24,175 nucleotides of DNA, taken from positions 16,518-40,692 of the forward strand of contig PEWM01000108.1 of assembly GCA_002779455.1 (NCBI GenBank), read 5' to 3'. Of the stretch, positions 7,029-13,549 are shown in pieces (the stretch's first letter is position 1; each line of letters begins with the position of its first letter). Source of the stretch: Deltaproteobacteria bacterium CG07_land_8_20_14_0_80_60_11 (lineage in GTDB: Bacteria; Desulfobacterota; Desulfobaccia; Desulfobaccales; 0-14-0-80-60-11). A model generated the notes under the pieces. It saw only the letters and a program-made list of their open reading frames with translations. It searched no databases and was not told the DNA's origin. The position numbers were made by a program, and so were the translations under genes.

Positions 7029-7450
7029 TTAAGCATATCATTAACAAATTAGAATCCCTCGAAAAAGAGATTGCCGATGAAAAAGGAGAGTTTTATCTCT
7101 TTGGTCTTTTTTTACGAGAAGATGCGGAAAATAGGTGGGACCTAGTTGTTGCTGCGCCCTGGCTTAATTCTGATAGTATGGAAGATTTAACTTATATAGC
7201 CAGCAAATTAAAAACTATTCTAAAAAACAGTGAATTGCTATCTATTTCGCGCATTGTAATACTTGATTTGCACGATCCTATTGTTCAAATTATCCATACA
7301 ACCTGGGGAGTTCCACGAGGAGGTTCGCTAGAATTAAATAACCCTCAACTATTTTCATTACCTTTCAAATATGCATATATAATTATTTCCCAAAGTAGAA
7401 AACCAGTGTTAGTGAATGTTGGAAAACGGGGGTTAAGGCAAACTGTATAA
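7025..7450 (+). CDS. Small protein paired with HEPN gene, degenerate nucleotidyltransferase-like
   Basis: A 141-residue protein I cannot name with certainty. It overlaps the corrected HEPN gene by ATGA and has GGGGG before its start, so the two form one translational unit. HEPN genes are commonly paired with minimal nucleotidyltransferases (MNT). The segment YLFGLFLREDAENRWDLVV has the position and shape of the MNT active site (GSxxRGxxxxxSDxD) but lacks the GS pair and the DxD: only one Asp (in WDLVV) remains. If it is an MNT relative, it is probably catalytically dead. The rest is mixed alpha/beta with no membrane segment. It is AT-rich and lies in the cassette inserted between lptE and holA. 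Confidence 0.55.
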   Translation: MIKHIINKLESLEKEIADEKGEFYLFGLFLREDAENRWDLVVAAPWLNSDSMEDLTYIASKLKTILKNSELLSISRIVILDLHDPIVQIIHTTWGVPRGGSLELNNPQLFSLPFKYAYIIISQSRKPVLVNVGKRGLRQTV

Positions 7451-7486
7451 TCATCTCTTCCCATTTTTCAATCATACCAATAAATA

Positions 7487-8554
7487 ATGTCCCATCCCAT
7501 CCTGGAACGCCATCTGGAACGCGGGGCCGTGAAACCCCTCTATCTCTTTTACGGGGACGAGGAGTTCCTCATGGACCGGGCCCTGGTGCGGTTGGAGGCG
7601 GGGCTCAGGGACGATCAAGGCGAGCCTCCCGTCAAGGGCTTGTTTTACGCACCTTCCCCCAGGCCGAGAACGGGGTTCAGGGACGATCAGGGCGAGCCTC
7701 CCGCCAAGCCCGTGCGGGAGGCCCAGGATGTGGAGATGGCCGAGTTCCTGGCCGAGGCCCGGGTGGCGACCCTGTGGGGCCCCGGCCAGCTCCTGGTGCT
7801 GCGTCGGCTGGAGCTCAACGCTGCGGCCTTCAAGGCCATCAACGCTTATCTGGACCACCCGGCGCCCCGCACCTGGGTGGTGCTCCTGGCAGAGGGGGCC
7901 AAGACCAGGGACCTGGCGAAAAATCCGGTTTGGGGACGGCTGCAAAAGGAGGAGGCAGCCCTGGGGTTTTACCGGCTGCGGGAGGGCGAGCTTTACCAAT
8001 GGCTGACCCGGGAGGCCCGGCTCCTGGGGAAGAACCTGACCCTGGCGGCGGCCCAGCGTCTGGTGGAGATGGTGGGGGACAACCTGGCGGAATTGAGCCA
8101 GGAGTTGGAAAAACTGGCCCTTTTCGCCGGGCCGGAAAACGCCCTTACCCCGGCCCTGGTAACGCAGTTGGCCAGCCACAGCCGCACCTACAACATCTTT
8201 GCCCTGGTGGACGCCCTGGGGACGCCCGGTTTTCACCAGCGCCTGACGTCCCTGGGGCAGTTGATGGACCTGGGTGAGCCCCCGGCCAGGATCTTGGGGA
8301 TGCTGGCCCGGCAGGTGCGGATGCTCATCCGGGTGAAGGAGGGGGCGGGGACCAATCCGGCGGAACTGGCCAGCACCCTGAAGGTACCCCAGGGCGTGGT
8401 GAAGCGCCTGGCTCAGCAGGCGGCCCGCTTCAGCAACGCGGCCCTCAAGGGCCACCTGGCCATGCTGCACCGCGTGGACTTCCATCTCAAGACCAGCACC
8501 GGCAACCCCCGGCTCTGGCTGGAGTGGGCCTTGGTCAAGATGGGCCCGGGCTAG
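7487..8554 (+). CDS. holA: DNA polymerase III subunit delta
   Basis: HolA is the clamp-loader subunit that opens the sliding clamp. The 355-residue product has the family start (KPLYLFYGDEEFLMDRAL), the AAA-like core (LWGPGQLLVLRRLE; TWVVLLAEG), the domain II segment ending GDNLAELSQELEKLALF, and the C-terminal helical domain (NIFALVDALG, EPPARILGMLARQVRML). Residues about 38-74 contain two near-identical blocks (RDDQGEPPVK and RDDQGEPPAK) where the E. coli protein has no counterpart; this part seems 25-30 residues longer than needed. No Shine-Dalgarno is visible before the ATG, possibly because the upstream cassette replaced the native leader. It is convergent with rpsT. Confidence 0.92.
   Translation: MSHPILERHLERGAVKPLYLFYGDEEFLMDRALVRLEAGLRDDQGEPPVKGLFYAPSPRPRTGFRDDQGEPPAKPVREAQDVEMAEFLAEARVATLWGPGQLLVLRRLELNAAAFKAINAYLDHPAPRTWVVLLAEGAKTRDLAKNPVWGRLQKEEAALGFYRLREGELYQWLTREARLLGKNLTLAAAQRLVEMVGDNLAELSQELEKLALFAGPENALTPALVTQLASHSRTYNIFALVDALGTPGFHQRLTSLGQLMDLGEPPARILGMLARQVRMLIRVKEGAGTNPAELASTLKVPQGVVKRLAQQAARFSNAALKGHLAMLHRVDFHLKTSTGNPRLWLEWALVKMGPG
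7600..7708. repeat. In-frame direct repeat inside holA
   Basis: Two 37-base copies, 7600-7636 and 7672-7708, match at 34 of 37 positions and start 72 bases (24 codons) apart, so both are read in the same frame. The right copy runs into a 9-bp inverted repeat (GCCTCCCGC at 7696-7704 and GCGGGAGGC at 7714-7722). The block is unlike normal HolA sequence and looks like a repeat element that entered the gene without breaking the frame. Confidence 0.7.
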
Positions 8555-8596
8555 AGAAAAAAATGCCCGTAGCGCGCCTATGGGTGCGCCCTGTTT

Positions 8597-8618
8597 GGGC
8601 GGACACGCAGGTCCGCCC
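8597..8618. repeat. Extragenic palindrome (8-bp stem) after holA
   Basis: GGGCGGAC and GTCCGCCC pair around a 6-base loop (ACGCAG). The same stem with a different loop occurs at 17741-17762. The preceding GGGTGCGCCC (8582-8591) echoes the second hairpin of that element (17771-17792), so both are parts of one two-hairpin repeat family. Confidence 0.6.
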
Positions 8619-8662
8619 CGACGTCAGGTGCGGGTCTTGACTGGGTAAGGGTATTAATAGAT

Positions 8663-8692
8663 CGACAAAAGAAGGGCGGCGAAAGACCGCCC
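8663..8692 (-). terminator. Rho-independent terminator of rpsT
   Basis: On the - strand GGGCGG and CCGCCC pair around a 7-base loop (TCTTTCG), followed by TTCTTTTG. It begins about 25 bases after the rpsT stop codon. On the + strand the same stem has a poor T tail, so it is a weaker terminator for holA. Confidence 0.7.
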
Positions 8693-8716
8693 CTTGTGTC
8701 TTAATCCCAATTCAAC

Positions 8717-8989
8717 TCATGCAGGGCCGGTGAGGGCGTTGACCTGCCGGGTGAGGCGGGAAATCTTGCGGGCTGCGGCCCGCCAGTGCAGGGTGCCTTT
8801 GCCGGCCACCCGGGCGATGGTGGGGATGGCGCTTTTCAAGGCCGCCTGGGCTTCTTCGGCATTCTTTTGGGCCACGGCCTGGCGCACCTGGCGCACCACG
8901 TTCTTGACCCGGGTTTTACGGCTCTGGTTGCGCTGCCGCCGTTTCTCGTTCTGTCGTGCCCGCTTCAGGGCGGATAAATGTCTGGCCAA
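8717..8989 (-). CDS. rpsT: 30S ribosomal protein S20
   Basis: S20 binds 16S rRNA early in assembly of the 30S subunit. The 90-residue, very basic, all-helical product has the typical start (ARHLSALKRARQNEKRRQRNQSRKT) and the central K-S-A-I-P-T-I-A-R-V-A-GKGTLH segment with the conserved GxxH turn. Start is TTG, with GGAGG 6 bases upstream. E. coli rpsT also starts with UUG, a feature linked there to autogenous control by S20. A terminator follows. It is convergent with holA, a common neighbour of rpsT. Confidence 0.95.
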   Translation of the reverse strand: MARHLSALKRARQNEKRRQRNQSRKTRVKNVVRQVRQAVAQKNAEEAQAALKSAIPTIARVAGKGTLHWRAAARKISRLTRQVNALTGPA

Positions 8990-9017
8990 AGGAATCCTCC
9001 GATTTTAGTGACCTTTA

Positions 9018-9046
9018 AGTTTCTCTCAAGAATATCTTTTTGTCAA
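9018..9046 (-). promoter_or_regulatory. Candidate promoter of rpsT, overlapping the end of pgsA
   Basis: On the - strand a perfect TTGACA (9041-9046) is followed by a 17-base spacer and GAAACT (9018-9023). The -35 covers the pgsA stop codon. The leader would be about 20-25 bases. The -10 is weak, but the perfect -35 and spacing make it credible as an individual promoter for a highly expressed gene. Confidence 0.5.
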
Positions 9047-9615
9047 GGGATTCGGTTTTCCGGGTACTGCCGGAAAAACGCCCGGAAATAACTCACCCCG
9101 GACGCCACGGTGGCAATGAGGGCCAGCCATAACAGCCACATCCCCAGCCCATGAAAATCTATGCCGTCGTACGGATAGTGCAAAATCAAGGCGGTGAGCG
9201 CCGCCATTTGCAGCAGCGTCTTGGCCTTACCCCAACGGTCCGGGGCCAGGATGATGCCTTCCGCCGCCGCCAGCCCCCGAAGGCCGGTGACCGCCAGCTC
9301 GCGCCCCACGATGATAAAGGCCATCCAGGCCGGCGCCCGGCCCAGAGGGATCAACATGATCAGGGCGGCCGAGACCAGCAGCTTGTCGGCCAGGGGGTCC
9401 ATGAACTTGCCCAACCGGCTCACCAGGCGTTGGCGCCGGGCCAAAAACCCGTCCAGGAAATCGGTGGCGCCCGCCAACACAAAACCGAGGGCCCCAAAAA
9501 AGCTGGCCCACCGCCCGGGAAAGCACAGGAGGAGCATCACCACGGGCACCGCGGCAATCCGGGCTCCGGTGAGGATGTTAGGGGTGCCCCAATTGTTGGT
9601 TTCTACCTGGTGCAT
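9043..9615 (-). CDS. pgsA: CDP-diacylglycerol-glycerol-3-phosphate 3-phosphatidyltransferase
   Basis: An inner-membrane enzyme that makes phosphatidylglycerol phosphate, the first committed step to phosphatidylglycerol and cardiolipin. The 190 residues contain the complete CDP-alcohol phosphatidyltransferase signature: Asp52, Asp55, Gly56, Ala59-Arg60, Gly69, Asp73, Asp77. N-terminal NILTGARIAAVPVV is typical of PgsA. Four to six hydrophobic segments are visible (about 20-32, 38-50, 80-93, 98-110, 132-146, 153-170). Its start lies one base after the transaldolase stop, so the two are co-translated. Other CDP-alcohol transferases share the motif, but length and N-terminus favour PgsA. Confidence 0.9.
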   Translation of the reverse strand: MHQVETNNWGTPNILTGARIAAVPVVMLLLCFPGRWASFFGALGFVLAGATDFLDGFLARRQRLVSRLGKFMDPLADKLLVSAALIMLIPLGRAPAWMAFIIVGRELAVTGLRGLAAAEGIILAPDRWGKAKTLLQMAALTALILHYPYDGIDFHGLGMWLLWLALIATVASGVSYFRAFFRQYPENRIP

Positions 9616-9616
9616 C

Positions 9617-10276
9617 TCAGGACTTGCGGGCGCGCTCCCAATCTTCCAGGAATTTTTGTAAGCCGATATCCGTCAAGGGATGCTTAAAAAGCTGCATCAT
9701 CACCCCGTAAGGGATGGTGGCGATATCGGCCCCGGCCAGAGCGCCATCCAGGACGTGCAGGGGGTGGCGCACCGAGGCCACGATGATCTCGGTGTCAAAG
9801 CCGTAATTCTCAAAAATGGTGACGATCTGCTCGACGATTTCCATGCCCCGGTGACCGATGTCATCCAGGCGGCCGATAAACGGGCTGACGTACGCCGCGC
9901 CCGCCTTGGCGGCCAGCAGGGCCTGGAGCGGCTGAAAGATCAGGGTGACGTTGACCCTGATGTCCTCCTCCGCCAGGATCCGGGTGGCTTTGAGCCCGTC
10001 CGGGGTCATGGGGATCTTGACCGCCACCCATTCATGGATCCGGGCCAGTTCCCGGGCCTCCGCCACCATGGCGTTGACCTCGGTGGCCACGACCTCGGCG
10101 CTCACCGGACCCTGCACCAACTCGCAGATGGTGCGGATGTGCTCCTTGAACTGCGCTTTGGTGCCAATGCCGATTTTGGCGCACAGGCTCGGGTTGGTGG
10201 TAACGCCGTCCACCAGGCCCAGGCTGTGGGCCTCCTTAATCTCATCCAGCTTGGCGGTGTCGATAAAGAATTTCAT
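9617..10276 (-). CDS. tal: Transaldolase (small TalC/MipB type)
   Basis: Transfers a dihydroxyacetone unit between sugar phosphates in the pentose phosphate pathway. The 219-residue product has the small-type signature: MKFFIDTA, GVTTNPSL (24-31) and the Schiff-base Lys87 in VAVKIPMT. This family also includes fructose-6-phosphate aldolases (FSA). The two residues that separate them favour transaldolase: Glu61 (FSA has Gln59) and Phe133 in YVSPFIGRLDD (FSA has Tyr131). AGAGGT precedes the ATG. It is followed after one base by pgsA, and preceded after 27 bases by the YHS-like gene. Confidence 0.9.
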   Translation of the reverse strand: MKFFIDTAKLDEIKEAHSLGLVDGVTTNPSLCAKIGIGTKAQFKEHIRTICELVQGPVSAEVVATEVNAMVAEARELARIHEWVAVKIPMTPDGLKATRILAEEDIRVNVTLIFQPLQALLAAKAGAAYVSPFIGRLDDIGHRGMEIVEQIVTIFENYGFDTEIIVASVRHPLHVLDGALAGADIATIPYGVMMQLFKHPLTDIGLQKFLEDWERARKS

Positions 10277-10303
10277 AAAGACCTCTCACTATATAGCATA
10301 AAG

Positions 10304-10567
10304 TCAACTTCTGCCACTACTTTGGAAGCGCTTCAAACAGCCTTCGGAGCAGAAAAAATAGGTGGCGCCGTCCTTGTCGGCCCTGAGGGCCTCCCGCCGG
10401 GGGATAAAGGTTTTGCACACCGGGTCCTGGACCAGGACATCCGCCTCCCGGTTTTTCTCCAACGGTCTGGGCGCCTGGGGCCAGAGGCCCAGGGACCCGG
10501 CCACCTGCTTGACGATCACATAACCCAGATATCCCAGGCCCAAACCAAGCAGTATTTTAAAAAACAT
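10304..10567 (-). CDS. Small membrane-anchored YHS-like metal-binding protein
   Basis: An 87-residue protein with an N-terminal hydrophobic helix (about 3-23, glycine-rich) that anchors it in the inner membrane, a short linker, and a C-terminal YHS/TRASH-like motif: DPVCKTFIP (Cys51), then YFFCSEGC (Cys73, Cys77) and Phe81. Such Cys patterns bind a metal ion. The layout matches the small PP0621-type proteins found in many proteobacteria, whose function is not established. It lies 12 bases after folK and 27 before the transaldolase gene, inside the same - strand run; the neighbours give no specific clue. Confidence 0.75.
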   Translation of the reverse strand: MFFKILLGLGLGYLGYVIVKQVAGSLGLWPQAPRPLEKNREADVLVQDPVCKTFIPRREALRADKDGATYFFCSEGCLKRFQSSGRS

Positions 10568-10579
10568 CGGGTCTTGTCC

Positions 10580-11113
10580 TCAATCTGCGGCAATAGGCTG
10601 CACTGCCGCCCGGTCGGCGGGGTCCAGTTCGGACAGCAGGTCCACGGCGCTCTTGCCCAGCACCGGGTGCCAGGCCTGAGGGGCGATCTCCGCCAGGGGG
10701 ACCAGCACGAAGACCCGCCGATGCATCTCCGGATGGGGCACCACCAGGTCCGGGGCAAAGATCACTTCCCCGTTATACAACAGCAGGTCCAGGTCGAGAC
10801 GCCGGGGTCCCCAGCGTTCCCCCCGCACTCTCCCCAGGGCTGTTTCCACCTGCTGCAACAAGCCCAGCAGCTCTTCCGGGCCCAGGCGGGTGCGCACCCG
10901 GGCCGCGGCATTGACATACCAGGGTTGATTCGCCGGCCCCAGCGGCGGGTTCCGGTAGAAGGTGGACACCCGGGTCACTTCCACCTCTTCGGCGGTGTTC
11001 AGGCGTTCCAGCGCCTCCGCCAACTGCCGCCGGGGGTCCCCCAAATTAGCCCCCAACCCCAGGTAAGCGATAACCGGACTCCGTTCGGTGATGGCGGCGA
11101 ATCCCAAAGGCAT
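10580..11113 (-). CDS. folK: 2-amino-4-hydroxy-6-hydroxymethyldihydropteridine pyrophosphokinase
   Basis: HPPK transfers pyrophosphate from ATP to the pterin precursor of folate. The 177 residues contain AYLGLGANLGDP (16-27), the substrate loop TFYRNPPLGP (51-60), and the signature GERWGPRRLDLDLLLY (98-113) with the two magnesium-binding Asp residues 107 and 109 (Asp95/Asp97 in E. coli), then VVPHPEMHRRVFVLVPL. An N-terminal extension of about 13 residues precedes the usual VIAYLG start, so a later start is possible; the chosen ATG lies four bases after the upstream gene, which suits translational coupling. Confidence 0.93.
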   Translation of the reverse strand: MPLGFAAITERSPVIAYLGLGANLGDPRRQLAEALERLNTAEEVEVTRVSTFYRNPPLGPANQPWYVNAAARVRTRLGPEELLGLLQQVETALGRVRGERWGPRRLDLDLLLYNGEVIFAPDLVVPHPEMHRRVFVLVPLAEIAPQAWHPVLGKSAVDLLSELDPADRAAVQPIAAD

Positions 11114-11117
11114 AGGT

Positions 11118-11354
11118 TTATATTATCTTATTTTGATTACCGGATACAGGCTTTTTCGGCAAGGACTTGATCACCGGGATTAAGCCGGCGGCAAGGCGCG
11201 CCGCCGCCAGCCTGGAGCCCTGATCGATGAACGTCTGTAAGTTCAGGGAAAATTCCCGGACCAGCAAATCCTGGTCAATGGTGATTTTCTTCCCCCGGAC
11301 CCCGTGAAACTCATCCCCCTTTCCAAGGCGGCCGAAAGGGGACATTTTCTTCAA
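11118..11354 (-). CDS. Small basic protein of unknown function
   Basis: A 78-residue product I do not recognise. It is basic, has no signal peptide or membrane segment, and appears to hold two helices (LLVREFSLNLQTFIDQ; GSRLAAARLAAGLIPVIKSL). The first codon of the frame is TTG; an in-frame ATG three codons later (11343-11345) is an alternative. No strong Shine-Dalgarno is seen for either. It sits tightly before folK (four bases) and 108 bases after dapL. Regular codon use like its GC-rich neighbours and its place in the run make it likely to be real. Confidence 0.5.
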   Translation of the reverse strand: MKKMSPFGRLGKGDEFHGVRGKKITIDQDLLVREFSLNLQTFIDQGSRLAAARLAAGLIPVIKSLPKKPVSGNQNKII

Positions 11355-11462
11355 TTCCCGGGAGAGGTTGGGGATGGGGGGATTATGGGGTAATTTTGGG
11401 TAAGGGTAGGGGCCGCTGACGAAAAAGCCTATCTCCTTTCCCCATGCCGGCCATCCTTTGAC

Positions 11463-12632
11463 TCAGCCCAGCCGCGCCAGGCGGGCCAGGGCCTCTTCCA
11501 GCCGTTCTTTGGGCACCGTCAGGGCCAGGCGCACATAGCCTTCGCCCGGGGCCCCCAGGCCGTTGCCGGGGATGGTGACGATCCCGGCCGCCTCCAGCAA
11601 CTGGGTGGTGAAAGCCATGGAGGTCAGGCCCGGGGGCGCCGCCAGCCACACGTAGAAGGTGGCCTGAGGCAGCTCCACGTCGTAGCCCAAATGCTTCAGG
11701 CCACCCACCAGCAGGTCCCGGCGTTCCTGGAGAATGGCGCAATTTTCCCGGACGCAGCTCTGGTCCGAATCCAGGGCGGCGATGCCGGCAATCTGGATGG
11801 CATTAAAGGCCCCGGAATCGATGTTGCTCTTGATTTTGCCCAGGGCGCTTAAAACCTCCCGGTTGCCCACCGCCATCCCTAAGCGCCACCCCGTCATGTT
11901 GTAGGTCTTGGACAGCGAATGAAATTCGATGCCGATCTCTTTGGCCCCGGGAATTTCCAGAAAACTGGGGGGTTTAAAGCCGTCGTAGGCCAATTCGGTG
12001 TAGGCCGCGTCATGGACCGCGACAATCTGATGTTCCGTGCAGAAATCCACCACCCGGGCGAAGAACTCTTTGTCCGCCACCGCCGCGGTGGGGTTGTTGG
12101 GGTAATTGAAAAAGAAGGCCTTGGCGTCCCGGGCCACCAGCGGCGGAATGGCGTGCAGGTCCGGCAGGAAGCGGTTCTCCCGGGTGAGGGGCAGGAAATG
12201 GCAGTAAGCCCCGGCAAACAGGGTGCCCATCTGGTAGACCGGGTAGCCGGGGCTGGTCATGAGATTGATGTCCTCGGGGTTGTTGATCCCCAGGGGCAGG
12301 TGGGCGATACCCTCCTTGGAGCCGATGAGGGTGAGGACTTCGCTCTCCGGGTCCAGGTCCACCCCGAAACGCCCCTGATACCAGCGGGCCACCGCCTCCC
12401 GGAAGAGGTTCATGCCGGAATAGGCCGGATACCGGTGCGTTTCCGGGTCCTGGATCGCCTCTGCCATCTTCTTGACGATGAACCGAGGGGTGGGAAGATC
12501 CGGGTCCCCCACGCCCAGGTCGATGATATCCACTCCCCGGGCCTTGATCTCGGCCTTCATGTCGTCAATGGCTTTGAAGAGATAGGGGGGAATCAGGCCC
12601 AGGCGGGCCGCGGGTTCAAAAAATTGCTTCAT
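11463..12632 (-). CDS. dapL: LL-diaminopimelate aminotransferase
   Basis: DapL converts tetrahydrodipicolinate directly to LL-diaminopimelate with glutamate as amino donor. The 389-residue class I/II PLP enzyme has NYPNNPT (176-182), Asp208 and Tyr211 (VHDAAYTELAY), and the PLP lysine K242 in SLSKTYNMTGWRLG. The start (FEPAARLGLIPPYLF) and IDLGVGDPDLPTP suit DapL. Context makes this strong: dapA, dapB, dapF and lysA are upstream on the same strand, and no dapD, dapC or dapE is present. The ATG follows the stop codon of the FAH-family gene with no gap. A related general aminotransferase cannot be ruled out from sequence alone. Confidence 0.88.
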   Translation of the reverse strand: MKQFFEPAARLGLIPPYLFKAIDDMKAEIKARGVDIIDLGVGDPDLPTPRFIVKKMAEAIQDPETHRYPAYSGMNLFREAVARWYQGRFGVDLDPESEVLTLIGSKEGIAHLPLGINNPEDINLMTSPGYPVYQMGTLFAGAYCHFLPLTRENRFLPDLHAIPPLVARDAKAFFFNYPNNPTAAVADKEFFARVVDFCTEHQIVAVHDAAYTELAYDGFKPPSFLEIPGAKEIGIEFHSLSKTYNMTGWRLGMAVGNREVLSALGKIKSNIDSGAFNAIQIAGIAALDSDQSCVRENCAILQERRDLLVGGLKHLGYDVELPQATFYVWLAAPPGLTSMAFTTQLLEAAGIVTIPGNGLGAPGEGYVRLALTVPKERLEEALARLARLG

Positions 12633-13406
12633 TTAAAGTGCCCTTTCTGCAACGACGCGATTTCGCAACGTGCCGATACCTTCCACCCGGATTTCCACCA
12701 CGTCGCCGGGCTGCATGGACCCGATCCCGAAAGGTGTGCCCGTGGCGATGACGTCGCCGGGCCAAAGCGTCATGATCCGGGAAATGAATGACACCAGGGT
12801 GGCCACCCCGAAGACCATGTTGGCGGTGCTGGAATGCTGCCGGCGCTCCCCGTTGAGGTAAGCCTCCACCGTGAGGTTGTCCGGGTCGGAGACCGCGGTC
12901 TCGATCCAGGGCCCCAGGGGCGCAAAGGTATCAAAACCCTTGGACCGGGTGAACTGCCCGTCTTTTTTCTGCAAATCCCGGGCGGTGACGTCGTTGATGG
13001 CGGTGTACCCCAGGACGTAGTCCCGAAAATCCTCGGCCTTGACGTGCCGGCAGGTGCGGCCGATCACCACGGCCAGTTCCGCCTCGTAGTCCACCCGCCG
13101 GGACATGGCGGGGTAGATTATGTCCTCATCCGGGCCGATCACCGCGGTGGAGGGTTTCATAAAGATCAGAGGCTCTTCGGGCAGGGGGTGGCCGATCTCG
13201 GCGGCGTGGTCCCGGTAGTTCAACCCCAGGGCCACGATCTTCGTCGGCTCGCAGGGGGCCAGCAGCGTGACCTCCGGCAGGGACATGATCTCACCGGTGG
13301 TATTTTCCACACCATCATAGGGAGTGCCCCATAAGACCGAGATTCTCTCGCCTTCCAGGATGCCGTAACCCGTCCGGCCCTCTCGTTCGAAACGTACAAT
13401 GCGCAT
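12633..13406 (-). CDS. Fumarylacetoacetate hydrolase family protein
   Basis: The 257-residue product has the FAH fold: IVALGLNYRDHAAE (57-70), EPLIFMKPSTAVIGP (78-92), and the metal triad Glu108 and Glu110 in DYEAELAVVIG plus Asp139 in INDVTARDLQ. Members include fumarylpyruvate hydrolases, 2-hydroxyhepta-2,4-diene-1,7-dioate isomerases and oxaloacetate decarboxylases; the exact substrate cannot be read from sequence. Its stop codon abuts the dapL start, so it is co-translated with dapL, an arrangement with no obvious pathway link. A heptamer array lies just before its ATG and no Shine-Dalgarno is visible there. Confidence 0.85.
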   Translation of the reverse strand: MRIVRFEREGRTGYGILEGERISVLWGTPYDGVENTTGEIMSLPEVTLLAPCEPTKIVALGLNYRDHAAEIGHPLPEEPLIFMKPSTAVIGPDEDIIYPAMSRRVDYEAELAVVIGRTCRHVKAEDFRDYVLGYTAINDVTARDLQKKDGQFTRSKGFDTFAPLGPWIETAVSDPDNLTVEAYLNGERRQHSSTANMVFGVATLVSFISRIMTLWPGDVIATGTPFGIGSMQPGDVVEIRVEGIGTLRNRVVAERAL

Positions 13407-13411
13407 AATTA

Positions 13412-13432
13412 AGCTTTCAGCCGTCAGCTATC
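13412..13432. repeat. Heptamer array before the FAH-family gene
   Basis: Three 7-base units of the TCAGNNN form read on the + strand (TCAGCCG, TCAGCTA, then TCAGATG). Here the array lies 5' of the - strand gene, and so has the opposite relation to its gene from the other TCAGNNN arrays. With the array at 15116-15143 (opposite orientation) it brackets the AT-rich TPR gene. Confidence 0.7.
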
Positions 13433-13549
13433 AGATGTACCAAATATTTCAAACTTGACGTTTTGTCCAATTATCTCTCCTATATTCTTCCTTAATAAAT
13501 AAAGGTGGGCCGGAAAAAGATCAACTGGGCAAATGATGAATCTTATTTC

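Noticed and set aside
7472..8485. A 337-residue - strand frame opposite holA
   Set aside because: Antisense to holA; rich in Gln, Pro, Gly and His, as expected from the complement of GC-rich coding DNA.
8570..8692. Strong rho-independent terminator for holA
   Set aside because: The hairpins after holA on the + strand lack a T-run; the only good T-rich tail is on the - strand, so I assign the terminator to rpsT.
9680..11170. A 496-residue + strand open frame across the transaldolase, YHS and folK genes
   Set aside because: It is antisense to three well-supported genes. GC-rich coding DNA often leaves long open antisense frames; the translation has no recognisable domain.
11919..12791. A 290-residue + strand frame opposite dapL and the FAH gene
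   Set aside because: Antisense shadow over two confident genes.
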